From Micropruina glycogenica (GTDB lineage: Bacteria > Actinomycetota > Actinomycetes > Propionibacteriales > Propionibacteriaceae), in assembly GCF_900289045.1 (NCBI RefSeq), contig NZ_LT985188.1:868001-932000 (forward strand): 64,000 nt of DNA, read 5' to 3'. The translations under genes were made by a program, and so were the position numbers. Positions within the stretch are counted from its first letter, which is position 1; every line of letters starts with the position of its first letter. This document shows, piece after piece, positions 16,524-25,248 of the stretch. Under the pieces are notes generated by a model. The model saw only the letters and a list, made by a program, of their open reading frames with translations. It was not told where the DNA came from and made no database searches.

Positions 16524-19500
16524 TCAGTCGTCGTTGCCGGCGTTCACCGAGTTAAGCTCGGCGTCTAGCTCCATGAGTTCGATGGCGACCACCGTATCCA
16601 TCGGCATGAACAATCGGTCGGCTCCGGCCGCTTCGGCGAGGTACTTCCGCCCGAGGGCGGATACCTGGACACGATCAGCACCATCGCGTACGAGGTAGCA
16701 CAAGGATGCATCGAACGTGCCGTACCGGATGCGGCTAGGGGCGAGCCGATCGTGGCCTGCGTCACGCAGGGCGGGATCATTCGCGAGTGCGGCGACAATC
16801 TCGAGCGCTCCCGTGCAAGCCCACGGGAGCATCGTGTCGAGATGTCCAGGACGCAGGCTCTCCCACACCTCGGGATACCGATCGGTGATGTCTTTTTCGT
16901 CGTCGCCTGCAATCCATGCCGTAAGGGCGTTGCTCAGCGATTCCTCGTCCAAGTCACGTAGATCCTTCAGCTCCTCAAGGCACGCGATGCAGGACCGGAT
17001 CATGCGGAGATGGAGTGCGTCGTTCAGTTCGGAATCTGGGGGTGTCGCGCGGAGGACGTTAGTAACCTCGTCGACGTAGGCCGCGAGAGCGTCTCGGAGT
17101 TGTAGGCATCCGCGTAGTTTGAGTCCCGACCGGTAAATGGCCGCCCGCATCGTGCCGTCGGGCACGACAGCGCTGAGACTGGCCGCGTAGGCCGCCCCGT
17201 TGGACAAGGCGGGGCTCACGTTGGGAGCTGGCGCGGTTGTCGCCCACCAGAAGGTTCGTTCGAGCGCTTGTTCGAGCGAACGCCGAAGGTCCCCGTCCAC
17301 GGCGGCTGACTCGGCCAGCGCTTCGATCGTCAGTGCGTCGATCACGTCGCGGTCTTGGGCTTCCATCTGTTCGGGGGTGCGGCGTTGAAGCTCGCGCAGT
17401 GCCCGTGTCAGAGCAGTCTGGGTCGGGGGAAGGGCTTGCCGCATAGCTCGACGCCACTTGCGTGCCTGAGTGAAGTCGCTGGTCATCACGACGAGGCGTC
17501 CGCTCGTGAACTTCCCTGCTCGTCCGGCGCGGCCTTCGAGATTGCGGAGTCGTGCGATGTCGGGAGCACGCTGGCTGTTGTGAGGGGGATAAGCGGCGAT
17601 GACTGTGCGTGCAGGGAAATCGACGCCTTCAAGCAGCGTTGGCGTGCAGACGATGCAACGCAGAAGGCCCCCATCCTTCCGGGCCGCAGTTTCGATGGCA
17701 CGACGAACCTCGGGGTGAACCTCACCGTGATGCAGGCCTACGCCTTGGCGCAGGGCTGCTGCCTCTGCGGGATGGGCTTGTTGCAGCTGCGACGCGATTG
17801 AGAGCAGAGCGGGCGGCGGTGTCGGGTCTTCTGGCAGAGTGCTGGTTATCGCTTCCAGCAGGTTGGGTGCATATCTCTTGATCTCCGTGAAAGCGACCAC
17901 GAGGCCGTCCGGGGCGTATGCCTTGACGAGTGCGGCCGCCTCGAACGGTCTGTCTCGGACACAACCGTCGGTCTTCGTCTTCGCGCTCGACTTGAGTGGG
18001 AACAGGGGCAACGCGTCGGCGCATTCGGACCACAGGTAGGCCTGAGTAGTGCCCGTCGGCTTGGCACCCTCTGGACCGCGGGTGTAGACGTGTCGCTCGA
18101 GCCACGCCGGACGCCAATCCGATTCCAAGGCGTCGCCGTTGATCCAGTTGGCGATCGCATGGACGTTCGAGAACTGGCTCGCGAGGAGGACGACCCGAAT
18201 GCCTCGTCGCAGCGCCTTCGCGATCAAACGCTCCAACGTGGCTCCGCGGACGCCGTTATCGATGTGCTGAGCCTCATCAACGATCAGCAGTTTGATGTCA
18301 TCGAGGATGCCGGGTTCATCCCCGGTGACGGCGCGACGCCAATCAAGATCAAGTCGTTCCGGTGTAGTGACGGCGACCCCCGGGCCTTCGAAAACGCCTC
18401 CTTGCGATGGTGTCTCCAAGTCGTAGTCCAGCCCGCCTTGGGACGACCTGACGTCGATCGCCTCGGGCAATCCGTTACGCATGTCTTGGGCCAACTGTCG
18501 GACGAGGGCGCGCGTCGGGGCTAAGACAGCGACAACGCAGTCGGGGTGGTGGTCGAAGGCATCGGCCGCCACGAGTTGCATCAAGGTAGTCTTGCCGGCG
18601 CTGGTGGGCATCTTGATGGCCAGCGACCGCTGCGCCCGATCCAGCAGACCGCCCCTGACCGCCGCTGCTTGCGAGGGCCAGAACGCGTGTCGGCCGAAAC
18701 GGCGCATCTGGGCAACGACGTGCAGGACGGCGTCACCCGACGATCCCTGTGCCGTCACCATGGTCAGCGGATGACGGTCGAGCCTGTGTATCAGGGCGGC
18801 GGCCACGTGGCGAGCTGCATCGGCGGTGGCGTTATCCAGCGGGGCGGCTGAGATCGCGGTAAGCAGCGTGTCGGCGGGTTCTCGCAGATCCAGGACGCAT
18901 GCGGCATGCTCGGCAAACTCCACGAGTGGCCGGCCGCTCAGGGAGCTCTGTGCCTTCTTGAGTGCCCCCGTCAACAGTTCCGCAAGCCCTCGAACGTCCG
19001 GGACCGATGACCCGGCTGCCGCTCGCGCGCGAGCCAGCGCAATGCCGTCTTCATCAGCGAGGTACCAGAGGCTGGCTTCGATGACGCTCTTGAACGGGGT
19101 ATCACCAGCGTAGGAGGCCGCCACATCAGGGCTGAGAAGCCCGGCGACTCCTGGCTTCGCAGGGTCAAGCAGGATGGACGCGCCTCTTGTCAGGTCCGCA
19201 TAGGTCAAACGTGAGGCTGCTTCGAACAGAGCGTTGATGGTGTCTAGGAGGTCCGGGACAACGACGACATGGAGCTGACAAACAGGTGGGCTGTCGGACC
19301 AACGCTCCTTTATCTTCATGAGGGTCAGGCGATCTTGTGGCACGACCACGACAGCGTGCCGCAAATGGGGCGGCAACGCCGCGTCGGGGTCGGTCAACCG
19401 GCCCAGGTGTTGAGCGGCGGTGAAAGCGAATTCACGTCGGTAGTCCGGATGAGCTCGCATCATCTGAACACCAGCGGCCCAGCCCTCGATGCAATACTCC

Positions 19501-19970
19501 TCGGAGACGCCGCCGAAGCTACCTGCAATCGGATCCAGAACTTGGGACGGGCTGCTGGACGTCCTCGCCTTCGCTTCGACAATGACGGGTTCGACGCTCT
19601 CCCCCTGGTCGATGGTCAGACACAAGGTATCCGGCCCTTGGACAGTGGCGTTCGAGACCGGCTTGGCGAGCTGAAGCTTCGTAAAGGGGACCTCGCGGCC
19701 CATCCGCGTGCTGTAGAGGCCCTGAGCAATGAGCTCTCCGAAGTCCCCCTTGCGCACGGATGCGCTCTGCGGAACCTTGTCGGAAAGCCGCGCTTGCGGG
19801 TAAGCGAGCATCATGTCAGCGGTCACATATGCCCTTCCCACCGTCCGCGCCAGCTCTGGGAGATCCATGCGGGCCGGGTCGAAGACCCACCGGTACACGC
19901 TGAGTTCTCCATCGCAGGTCGTCTCGGGCCCCGACACCAAGCGCAGTCTGGCCCCGAACTCGGTGCTCAC
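16524..19970 (-). CDS. PD-(D/E)xK nuclease fused to SF2 (Ski2-like) helicase; Hachiman-like defence protein
   Basis: 1148 residues. The N-terminal 250 residues carry a nuclease pattern: Glu79 (KGDFGEL), Asp114 (QGPDTL) and Glu132-x-Lys134 (VIVEAKAR), as in HamA/DUF1837-type PD-(D/E)xK folds. The helicase follows with Walker A MPTSAGKTT (454-462), DEAQH (565-569), SxF-type motif III (LASQFS) and RAGRAG motif VI, the Ski2/HamB style. Start is GTG 19970, overlapping the stop of the small upstream gene, so both form an operon. In described Hachiman systems nuclease HamA and helicase HamB are separate chains; a fusion is notable. Defence role is inferred. Confidence 0.8.
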   Translation of the reverse strand: MSTEFGARLRLVSGPETTCDGELSVYRWVFDPARMDLPELARTVGRAYVTADMMLAYPQARLSDKVPQSASVRKGDFGELIAQGLYSTRMGREVPFTKLQLAKPVSNATVQGPDTLCLTIDQGESVEPVIVEAKARTSSSPSQVLDPIAGSFGGVSEEYCIEGWAAGVQMMRAHPDYRREFAFTAAQHLGRLTDPDAALPPHLRHAVVVVPQDRLTLMKIKERWSDSPPVCQLHVVVVPDLLDTINALFEAASRLTYADLTRGASILLDPAKPGVAGLLSPDVAASYAGDTPFKSVIEASLWYLADEDGIALARARAAAGSSVPDVRGLAELLTGALKKAQSSLSGRPLVEFAEHAACVLDLREPADTLLTAISAAPLDNATADAARHVAAALIHRLDRHPLTMVTAQGSSGDAVLHVVAQMRRFGRHAFWPSQAAAVRGGLLDRAQRSLAIKMPTSAGKTTLMQLVAADAFDHHPDCVVAVLAPTRALVRQLAQDMRNGLPEAIDVRSSQGGLDYDLETPSQGGVFEGPGVAVTTPERLDLDWRRAVTGDEPGILDDIKLLIVDEAQHIDNGVRGATLERLIAKALRRGIRVVLLASQFSNVHAIANWINGDALESDWRPAWLERHVYTRGPEGAKPTGTTQAYLWSECADALPLFPLKSSAKTKTDGCVRDRPFEAAALVKAYAPDGLVVAFTEIKRYAPNLLEAITSTLPEDPTPPPALLSIASQLQQAHPAEAAALRQGVGLHHGEVHPEVRRAIETAARKDGGLLRCIVCTPTLLEGVDFPARTVIAAYPPHNSQRAPDIARLRNLEGRAGRAGKFTSGRLVVMTSDFTQARKWRRAMRQALPPTQTALTRALRELQRRTPEQMEAQDRDVIDALTIEALAESAAVDGDLRRSLEQALERTFWWATTAPAPNVSPALSNGAAYAASLSAVVPDGTMRAAIYRSGLKLRGCLQLRDALAAYVDEVTNVLRATPPDSELNDALHLRMIRSCIACLEELKDLRDLDEESLSNALTAWIAGDDEKDITDRYPEVWESLRPGHLDTMLPWACTGALEIVAALANDPALRDAGHDRLAPSRIRYGTFDASLCYLVRDGADRVQVSALGRKYLAEAAGADRLFMPMDTVVAIELMELDAELNSVNAGNDD

Positions 19971-20356
19971 TGGACCGAGCCGGCCGATTGGGGGCTCCTA
20001 GCGGCGGACACTGCCCTATAGGGGGTGGTGCGGTCGATGCCGAGGGTCGCTGCCACTCCTGTCCGCGCATGGACCAAGTTGCGACTAGCGAACCATGCTG
20101 CCGCAATCTGGCCCCGCGTCCGCCGGACCTGTGGTTGGCTGGGGCGACGATCTAGCCCGCGGATCCTCCCTGTTTGCTCGGCGATGGCAAGGCCCTCGAC
20201 TGCGCAGTCGCCCTGGGACCAGCCATGTGACAGTGCCTGGCTCGCGCGAAGTAGGGCAAGGTCGTTCAGTGTCGACACCGCCGCCAAGAAGGCCTCGAGA
20301 GCTGAGAGCGACGCCGCACGCCGTTGAGGCAGCGAAACGTTGTACGGGCGCGACAT
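19967..20356 (-). CDS. Small helical protein of unknown function, operon with nuclease-helicase
   Basis: 129 residues from ATG 20356, chosen for GAAGGAG eight bases upstream. Predicted mostly helical (AASLSALEAFLAAVSTLNDL) with basic Arg-rich middle. No recognised family, no membrane segment and no Cys pair. The stop overlaps the GTG of the helicase gene (GTGA), so the two are translated together, probably as an accessory or regulatory subunit. Beyond this, function cannot be stated. Confidence 0.65.
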   Translation of the reverse strand: MSRPYNVSLPQRRAASLSALEAFLAAVSTLNDLALLRASQALSHGWSQGDCAVEGLAIAEQTGRIRGLDRRPSQPQVRRTRGQIAAAWFASRNLVHARTGVAATLGIDRTTPYRAVSAARSPQSAGSVQ

Positions 20357-20997
20357 GAGACTCCTTCTCGGGGGTTGTGCCCAGTGTGCCTCAAGGCGCG
20401 ACGCGTGCAAGCTGGGCGTCGGGAGGCGCGGCCCTTTCCATACGCTCGGTCATGCCGCGAGGTGAACCTACGCTGCAGCGAGGTGACATACGCTTCTGCC
20501 GCCCAGTACTTGAAAGGGCGCCCCGCGTCTCGCTAAGGGATCGACAAACGCGACACGGCGGAGGCATGGCAATCCGGGGTGAGCGGAGCGCGTCGAAGCA
20601 TCGCAATAACCTGTGGATTGCAGCGCTTCTTGGCGCGGTTATTGCAGCGCAAAATGGCGGGTGCCGCTTACTGTCGGGCCTGTACCTCGTGCTGACGCTA
20701 CGCCTTCTAGCCTGCCTTGTTGTCCCGCGCGAATGCGCTGGCGAAGGTGCCGCTCAAGCTGGTGATCGCCTCGTCGATGCCGTCTCCGTCGGGGAGTATG
20801 CCGGTCAGGTCACCAGCCAACTCGCCTAGTCCCCGGTGTAGGTGATCTCGACCTGGGGTTGCCGAAGCCGCCCGTCGTCAGCTTGGCCTGATATTCGTCG
20901 ACGATGAGGGCGCCGGAGACGCAGCCGGTCCACAACTCGACCACAGGACCGTCCCGCCTGGCAGACGCTGGACATCTACACATCACCGTGCAACTAT
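20357..20997. other. Gap with degenerate sequence
   Basis: 641 bases with no intact gene. A decayed arsM-like segment (20826-20960, minus) is listed separately. ATTGCAGCGC occurs twice (near 20617 and 20641) in a short imperfect repeat of unknown meaning. Confidence 0.4.
20826..20960 (-). pseudogene. Relic of an arsenite methyltransferase (arsM) C-terminal region
   Basis: Read leftward, the frame gives ELWTGCVSGALIVDEYQAKL, close to the WTGCxAGALTxDE segment near the end of ArsM-type SAM methyltransferases. A shift at the CCCC run then leads to PQVEITYTGD and a stop. No upstream body of the gene exists. Recognition is by memory of the family, on a short stretch only. Confidence 0.4.
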
Positions 20998-21021
20998 ATT
21001 CGTATGTCCGCATATACGAAT
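20998..21021. promoter_or_regulatory. Operator over the start codon of the zinc-sensor gene
   Basis: ATTCGTAT and its inverse ATACGAAT, eight bases apart, span the ATG at 21004. An imperfect AT-rich palindrome of this size is typical for SmtB/CzrA repressors, and position over the start implies tight autoregulation and a leaderless or very short leader. Confidence 0.7.
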
Positions 21022-21363
21022 GGGGCCTCGGCTGAGTTCGATGACACCCATGTGGAGATCGCCGCGGAGATCTTCGCCATGCTTGCCGATCCGACGAGGA
21101 TCCGGATCGTCCTGGCATTGCGCGAGGACGAGTTGTCGGTGTCGCAACTCACCGAGGCGGTCGACCGGTCGCAGGCGGCCGTGTCGCAGCATCTGGCGAA
21201 GCTGCGGATGGCGCGGATGGTGACGACCCGACAGGAAGGCAACCGGGTGTTCTACCGGCTGGCGAACGATCACGCCAACAAACTGGTGCGGGACGCGATC
21301 TTCCAAGCCGAGCACACGGTTGGCGACGTGGTCCGCCACCACCACAATGCGGATCAGGACTGA
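21004..21363 (+). CDS. ArsR/SmtB-family zinc-responsive repressor
   Basis: 119 residues. Winged helix includes LADPTRIRIVLALREDELSV and SQAAVSQHLAKLRMARM. The last helix carries His and Asp (AEHTVGDVVRHHHNADQD), matching the alpha-5 metal site (DxH...HxxE/H) of Zn/Co/Ni sensors such as CzrA and SmtB. No Cys is present, which argues against Cd/Pb or As sensing. It overlaps the exporter gene (TGATG), so one operon. Operator at 20998-21021. Confidence 0.88.
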   Translation: MSAYTNGASAEFDDTHVEIAAEIFAMLADPTRIRIVLALREDELSVSQLTEAVDRSQAAVSQHLAKLRMARMVTTRQEGNRVFYRLANDHANKLVRDAIFQAEHTVGDVVRHHHNADQD

Positions 21364-22283
21364 TGGCCGCGGGGCACGACCACGGTGCAGACAAACACGC
21401 CGTGAACCGGCGCCGGCTGGCCATCGCGTTCGCGATCACGTCGACGATCCTGCTCGCGGAGATTGTCGGAGCGCTTGTGACCAACAGCCTTGCGCTGCTG
21501 GTCGACGCCGCCCACATGCTCACCGACGCAGCCGGCTTGGGAACGGCACTGTTCGCGGCGCACCTGGCCAGACGACCGGTCAGCGCGACCCGGACGTGGG
21601 GCTATGCCCGGGCGGAGGTGCTCTCCGCGACCGGCCAAGCCGCGGTCCTGCTCGCGGTGGGCGTATTCGTGATCATCGAAGGCGTTCAGCGCCTGTTCGC
21701 ACCCCCAGAGATCGCCTCAGCCGGCCTGCTCGTATTCGGCGTTATCGGACTGCTGGGCAACACGGCGTCCCTGCTCGTGCTGGCCGCGGGCCGCAACGCG
21801 AACTTCAACCTCCGCGCGGCGTTCCTCGAAGTGGTCAACGACGCGTTGGGGTCGCTGGCCGTGATCCTCGCCGCAGTCGCAATCGCCGTCACCGGCTGGA
21901 CCGGCTGGGACGCCGTCGCCGGCATCCTCATCGGCGTACTGATCATGCCGCGAGCGTTCAAACTGCTCCGCGAGACCGTCAACGTCCTTCTCGAGTCCAC
22001 CCCAACCGGCCTGGACCTCGAGGACGTCCGCACTCACCTGCTGGAGTGCAGCAAAGTCATCGACGTCCACGACCTGCACGCATCCCAGATCGCGACCGGA
22101 CTGCCCGTCCTCACCGCTCACGTCGTCGTCGAACCCGACAGCTTCCACGACGGCACCCTCCACGCACTGCTCGACGACCTCCAACAGTGCGTCGCCGAAC
22201 ACTTCGACATCAGCGTCGAACACTCCACCTTCCAACTCGAACCCGCCGGCCACGCCGAGCACGAGCACACCCCCCACACCTGA
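21363..22283 (+). CDS. Cation diffusion facilitator (CzcD/ZitB-like Zn exporter)
   Basis: 306 residues. His-rich N-terminus (AAGHDHGADKHAVN). Six hydrophobic helices with HxxxD-type sites: LLVDAAHMLTDAAG in helix II and FLEVVNDALGSL in helix V, the tetrahedral Zn(II)/Cd(II) site of CDF antiporters. A cytosolic ferredoxin-like C-terminal domain contains VHDLHASQIATGLPVLTAHV, and a His tail (HAEHEHTPHT) ends the chain. It exports Zn(II) in exchange for protons. Start overlaps the repressor stop. Confidence 0.93.
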   Translation: MAAGHDHGADKHAVNRRRLAIAFAITSTILLAEIVGALVTNSLALLVDAAHMLTDAAGLGTALFAAHLARRPVSATRTWGYARAEVLSATGQAAVLLAVGVFVIIEGVQRLFAPPEIASAGLLVFGVIGLLGNTASLLVLAAGRNANFNLRAAFLEVVNDALGSLAVILAAVAIAVTGWTGWDAVAGILIGVLIMPRAFKLLRETVNVLLESTPTGLDLEDVRTHLLECSKVIDVHDLHASQIATGLPVLTAHVVVEPDSFHDGTLHALLDDLQQCVAEHFDISVEHSTFQLEPAGHAEHEHTPHT

Positions 22284-22296
22284 ACGGAGACAGATC

Positions 22297-22437
22297 ATGC
22301 AATGCCCCGAAGACAACACCACCCTCGTCATGACCGACCGGGCCGGAGTCGAGATCGACTACTGCCCACAATGCCGAGGCGTGTGGCTCGACCGCGGCGA
22401 ACTCGACAAAGTCATCGAACGCTCCACCACCCAGTGA
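22297..22437 (+). CDS. zf-TFIIB domain protein, apparently truncated by an in-frame TGA
   Basis: 46 residues: CPEDNT...YCPQCRGVWLDRGELDKVIE, the zf-TFIIB Zn ribbon. Translation stops at the TGA 22435-22437. The same frame continues open for 41 more codons to 22563 and encodes a Gly/Arg/His-rich tail ending RRGWLGERFD, the normal tail of longer family members. Hence a single nonsense change (for example CGA or GGA to TGA) seems to have shortened it. It follows the Zn exporter by 13 bases in the same operon. Function unknown. Confidence 0.75.
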   Translation: MQCPEDNTTLVMTDRAGVEIDYCPQCRGVWLDRGELDKVIERSTTQ

Positions 22438-22637
22438 CGACCCACCCAAGATGTGAACGACTACGACGATCGCGGAAGGTCCAGGCACGGCGACAGCCAC
22501 AAGAGCGGCGGCCACGGCCGCCGCAATGACCGCCGCGGATGGCTCGGCGAACGGTTCGACTGACGCCGGCCACCAATGCACCGGCACACGATTGAACAGT
22601 GTGGAGTGAAATTCAGTGATGGCTGTATCATGCGGTT

Positions 22638-23036
22638 GTGCTTGCTGAGGAGATGACCAAGGGGTCGGTGGTTGTGGATGCGGAGGCGTTGGGTCGGGTG
22701 GGAACGGCGTTGGCCGATCCGACCCGGAGGCGGCTGCTGTTGAGCTTGGTGGAAGGTCCGGCGTTTCCGTCGGGTCTGGCTGACCGGTTGGGGTTGACCA
22801 GGGCGAATGTGTCGAACCATTTGGCCTGTTTGCGGGGTTGTGGCTTGGTGGTGACGGTGCCGGTGGGGCGGCGGGTGCGTTACGAGTTGGCCGATCCGCG
22901 GCTGGCGGGGGCTTTGGCGCAGCTGGCGTCGCTGGTGTTGGTCGTCGCCGCGGCTGGTGAGCCGTGCGGCCCGGAGGATTACGCCTGCGCCGAGTCCGGC
23001 GCGGACGGTATCGGCTTGAACGTTAGGGGTGTGTGA
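22638..23036 (+). CDS. cmtR: CmtR-like Cd/Pb-sensing ArsR-family repressor
   Basis: 132 residues from GTG 22638 (ATG 22653 is the alternative; neither has a good ribosome site, so a leaderless message is possible). TRANVSNHLACLRGCG supplies the two recognition-helix Cys and AGEPC the third, as in CmtR. It is a second, diverged copy relative to the gene at 6151. A longer Cys-containing tail (EDYACAESG) is present. Its stop overlaps the ATPase start (TGATG), matching the cmtR-ctpG association known in mycobacteria. Confidence 0.88.
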   Translation: MLAEEMTKGSVVVDAEALGRVGTALADPTRRRLLLSLVEGPAFPSGLADRLGLTRANVSNHLACLRGCGLVVTVPVGRRVRYELADPRLAGALAQLASLVLVVAAAGEPCGPEDYACAESGADGIGLNVRGV

Positions 23037-25177
23037 TGGCTGACGAGTGCTGCGGCCCGGACGAGGCCGCCTCGGGCGACCAGACGGCGCCGGCTGAGCT
23101 TACGCCGGTGTGGCGGATCAGGGAGTTGCAGGCGGCCGCACTGGCGGGGTTGTTGTTGCTGGCTGGTTTGATCGCGCCGGCGGGGTCTGTGGTTGAGACG
23201 GTGCTGTTCTGGGCGGCGGCGGTCGTGGGTGGGGCGACGTTCGTTCCTGGCGCGCTGCGGGGGTTGATGAAGGGCCGGCTCGGTGTCGGCCTGTTGATGA
23301 CCATCGCCGCGGTCGGGGCGGTGCTGCTGGGCGAGATCGCTGAGGCAGCCATGTTGGCGTTTCTGTTCTCCATCGCCGAAGGCCTGGAGGGCTATGCGCT
23401 GACCCGGACCCGCAACAGCCTGCGGGCTTTGCTGGATCTGGTACCTCCGACCGCGACGGTGCTCCGAAACGGAACCCCAACAACGGTCGGGTTGGCGGAG
23501 CTGCGGGTTGGTGACACGCTGCTGGTCCGGCCGGGCGACAAGGTCGCCACTGACGGCGTCGTGATAAGCGGCCGCACCGCGATCGACACCTCGGTCGTGA
23601 CCGGCGAGTCGGTGCCGGTCGAGGTGGGGCCCGGTTCGGAGGTGTTCGCCGGCACGGTGAACGGGACCGGCGCGGTTGAGGTGCAGGTCACCGCGACCGC
23701 GGCCGACAACTCGCTGGCCCGGCTGGTGAATGTGGTGCAGGAGGCTCAGGAACGCAAGGGTTCAAGCCAGCGGCTCGCCGAGCGAGTCGCGCAGCCGCTG
23801 GTTCCTGGCGTGTTGATCTTGGCCACCGTGGTCGGCGTGGTCGGTAGCCTGCTCGACGATCCTGCTGTCTGGATACCGCGGGCCTTGGTGGTTCTGGTCG
23901 CGGCGGCGCCGTGCGCGTTCGCCTTGAGCGTGCCGATCGCGGTGGTTGCTGCGGTTGGGGCGGCGTCGAAGGCCGGGGTGTTGATCAAGGGCGGCGCAGC
24001 GGTGGAGGCGCTCGGCGCCGTGCGGCTGGTTGCCCTGGACAAGACCGGCACGTTGACCCGCAATAGCCCGTCGGTGATCGAGGTCGTACCGACCAGCGGC
24101 AATACCCCCGATGGCGTGTTGCGAGTGGCGGCCGCGTTGGAGGCCCGCAGCGAGCATCCCCTTGCGGCAGCGATTGTGGCGGCAGCTGGTCATCTACCGG
24201 CGGTGGAGTCCGGCGAGGTGGAGGCGGTGCCCGGGCAGGGGCTGGTCGGTGTGGTTGCCGGCCGTCCGTCCAGGCTGGGCAAGCCTGGCTTCGTTGCGGC
24301 CGGCGGCTTGTCTGCGGACGTGGAGCGTCTGCAGGACGCCGGCGCGACCGTGGTCCTGATCGAACACGACGGCACGGTGCTGGGGGCGGTGGCGGTCCGT
24401 GACGAGATCCGTCCCGAGGCGGCACAGGCTGTGGAAATGCTCCGCCGACAGGGAGTGTCGGTGGTGATGCTGACCGGGGACAATGCCCGTACCGCTGCCG
24501 CGATCGCCGCCCAGGCAAAGATCGGCGACGTTCGTGCCGAGCTGTCCCCGCAGGACAAGGCGCGCCTGGTCACCGATCTGCAGGCGCGTGGGCGGGTTGC
24601 GATGGTGGGCGACGGCATCAACGATGCCCCTGCCCTCGCCACCGCTGACGTGGGCATAGCGATGGGGGCGATGGGCAGCGATGTCGCCATCGAGGCCGCT
24701 GACGTCGCCCTGATGGGTGAGGACCTACGGCGGCTGCCGGATGCAATCGCGCACTCCAGGCATGCCCGGACCATCTTCACCCAGAACTTGATCCTGTCCG
24801 GGCTGATCATCGCCGCTTTGTTGCCGCTGGCCGCCCTCGGAATCCTGGGACTGACCACCGTGGTCGCCATACACGAGCTCGCCGAGGTGCTGGTGATCCT
24901 GAACGGGATCCGCGCCGGCGGACGCCGGCTGCTGCCGACCCGACCCGCCCTCAGGGGCACACGCACCTCCCGGCCCGCAGCCGCGTACTCGCAGGCACGC
25001 CAGCCGGCAACGGGTATCGGCACCGGGGCCATCTCGCTGCCACTCACCCCGGCCGGTGATAGCGCGGCGGGCCGACCGGCCGGCCAACTCATCTCCTTGA
25101 CATCCGCTCCAGCCGAGACCGCTACCGCCGTGAAAGATGACTGCGGATGCGAGCCGGGCAGCAGCTGCTGTAACTGA
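23036..25177 (+). CDS. ctpG: CtpG-like heavy-metal P1B-type ATPase
   Basis: 713 residues. Actuator [10 protein letters not shown], phosphorylation LDKTGTLTRN, and hinge MVGDGINDAPAL are intact. The sixth-helix metal motif is AAAPCAFALS, that is APC in place of the CPC of ZntA/CadA, as also in mycobacterial CtpG. There is no N-terminal HMA domain, only a short CC (DECCGPDE). The unusually long C-terminus ends in a Cys-rich tail (DDCGCEPGSSCCN) that may bind metal. Likely Cd(II)/Pb(II)/Zn(II) export, under the CmtR-like repressor. Confidence 0.9.
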   Translation: MADECCGPDEAASGDQTAPAELTPVWRIRELQAAALAGLLLLAGLIAPAGSVVETVLFWAAAVVGGATFVPGALRGLMKGRLGVGLLMTIAAVGAVLLGEIAEAAMLAFLFSIAEGLEGYALTRTRNSLRALLDLVPPTATVLRNGTPTTVGLAELRVGDTLLVRPGDKVATDGVVISGRTAIDTSVVTGESVPVEVGPGSEVFAGTVNGTGAVEVQVTATAADNSLARLVNVVQEAQERKGSSQRLAERVAQPLVPGVLILATVVGVVGSLLDDPAVWIPRALVVLVAAAPCAFALSVPIAVVAAVGAASKAGVLIKGGAAVEALGAVRLVALDKTGTLTRNSPSVIEVVPTSGNTPDGVLRVAAALEARSEHPLAAAIVAAAGHLPAVESGEVEAVPGQGLVGVVAGRPSRLGKPGFVAAGGLSADVERLQDAGATVVLIEHDGTVLGAVAVRDEIRPEAAQAVEMLRRQGVSVVMLTGDNARTAAAIAAQAKIGDVRAELSPQDKARLVTDLQARGRVAMVGDGINDAPALATADVGIAMGAMGSDVAIEAADVALMGEDLRRLPDAIAHSRHARTIFTQNLILSGLIIAALLPLAALGILGLTTVVAIHELAEVLVILNGIRAGGRRLLPTRPALRGTRTSRPAAAYSQARQPATGIGTGAISLPLTPAGDSAAGRPAGQLISLTSAPAETATAVKDDCGCEPGSSCCN

Positions 25178-25248
25178 CCACCACAGAACTGGCCGCCGGC
25201 ACTTTCGCTTGTTTGCGGTCCCGACCACAAGAAGGACGGTGACTTGTC

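Noticed and set aside
20377..20829. 150-codon plus frame in the degenerate gap
   Set aside because: No ribosome site, composition unlike a protein, overlaps the arsM-like relic on the other strand.
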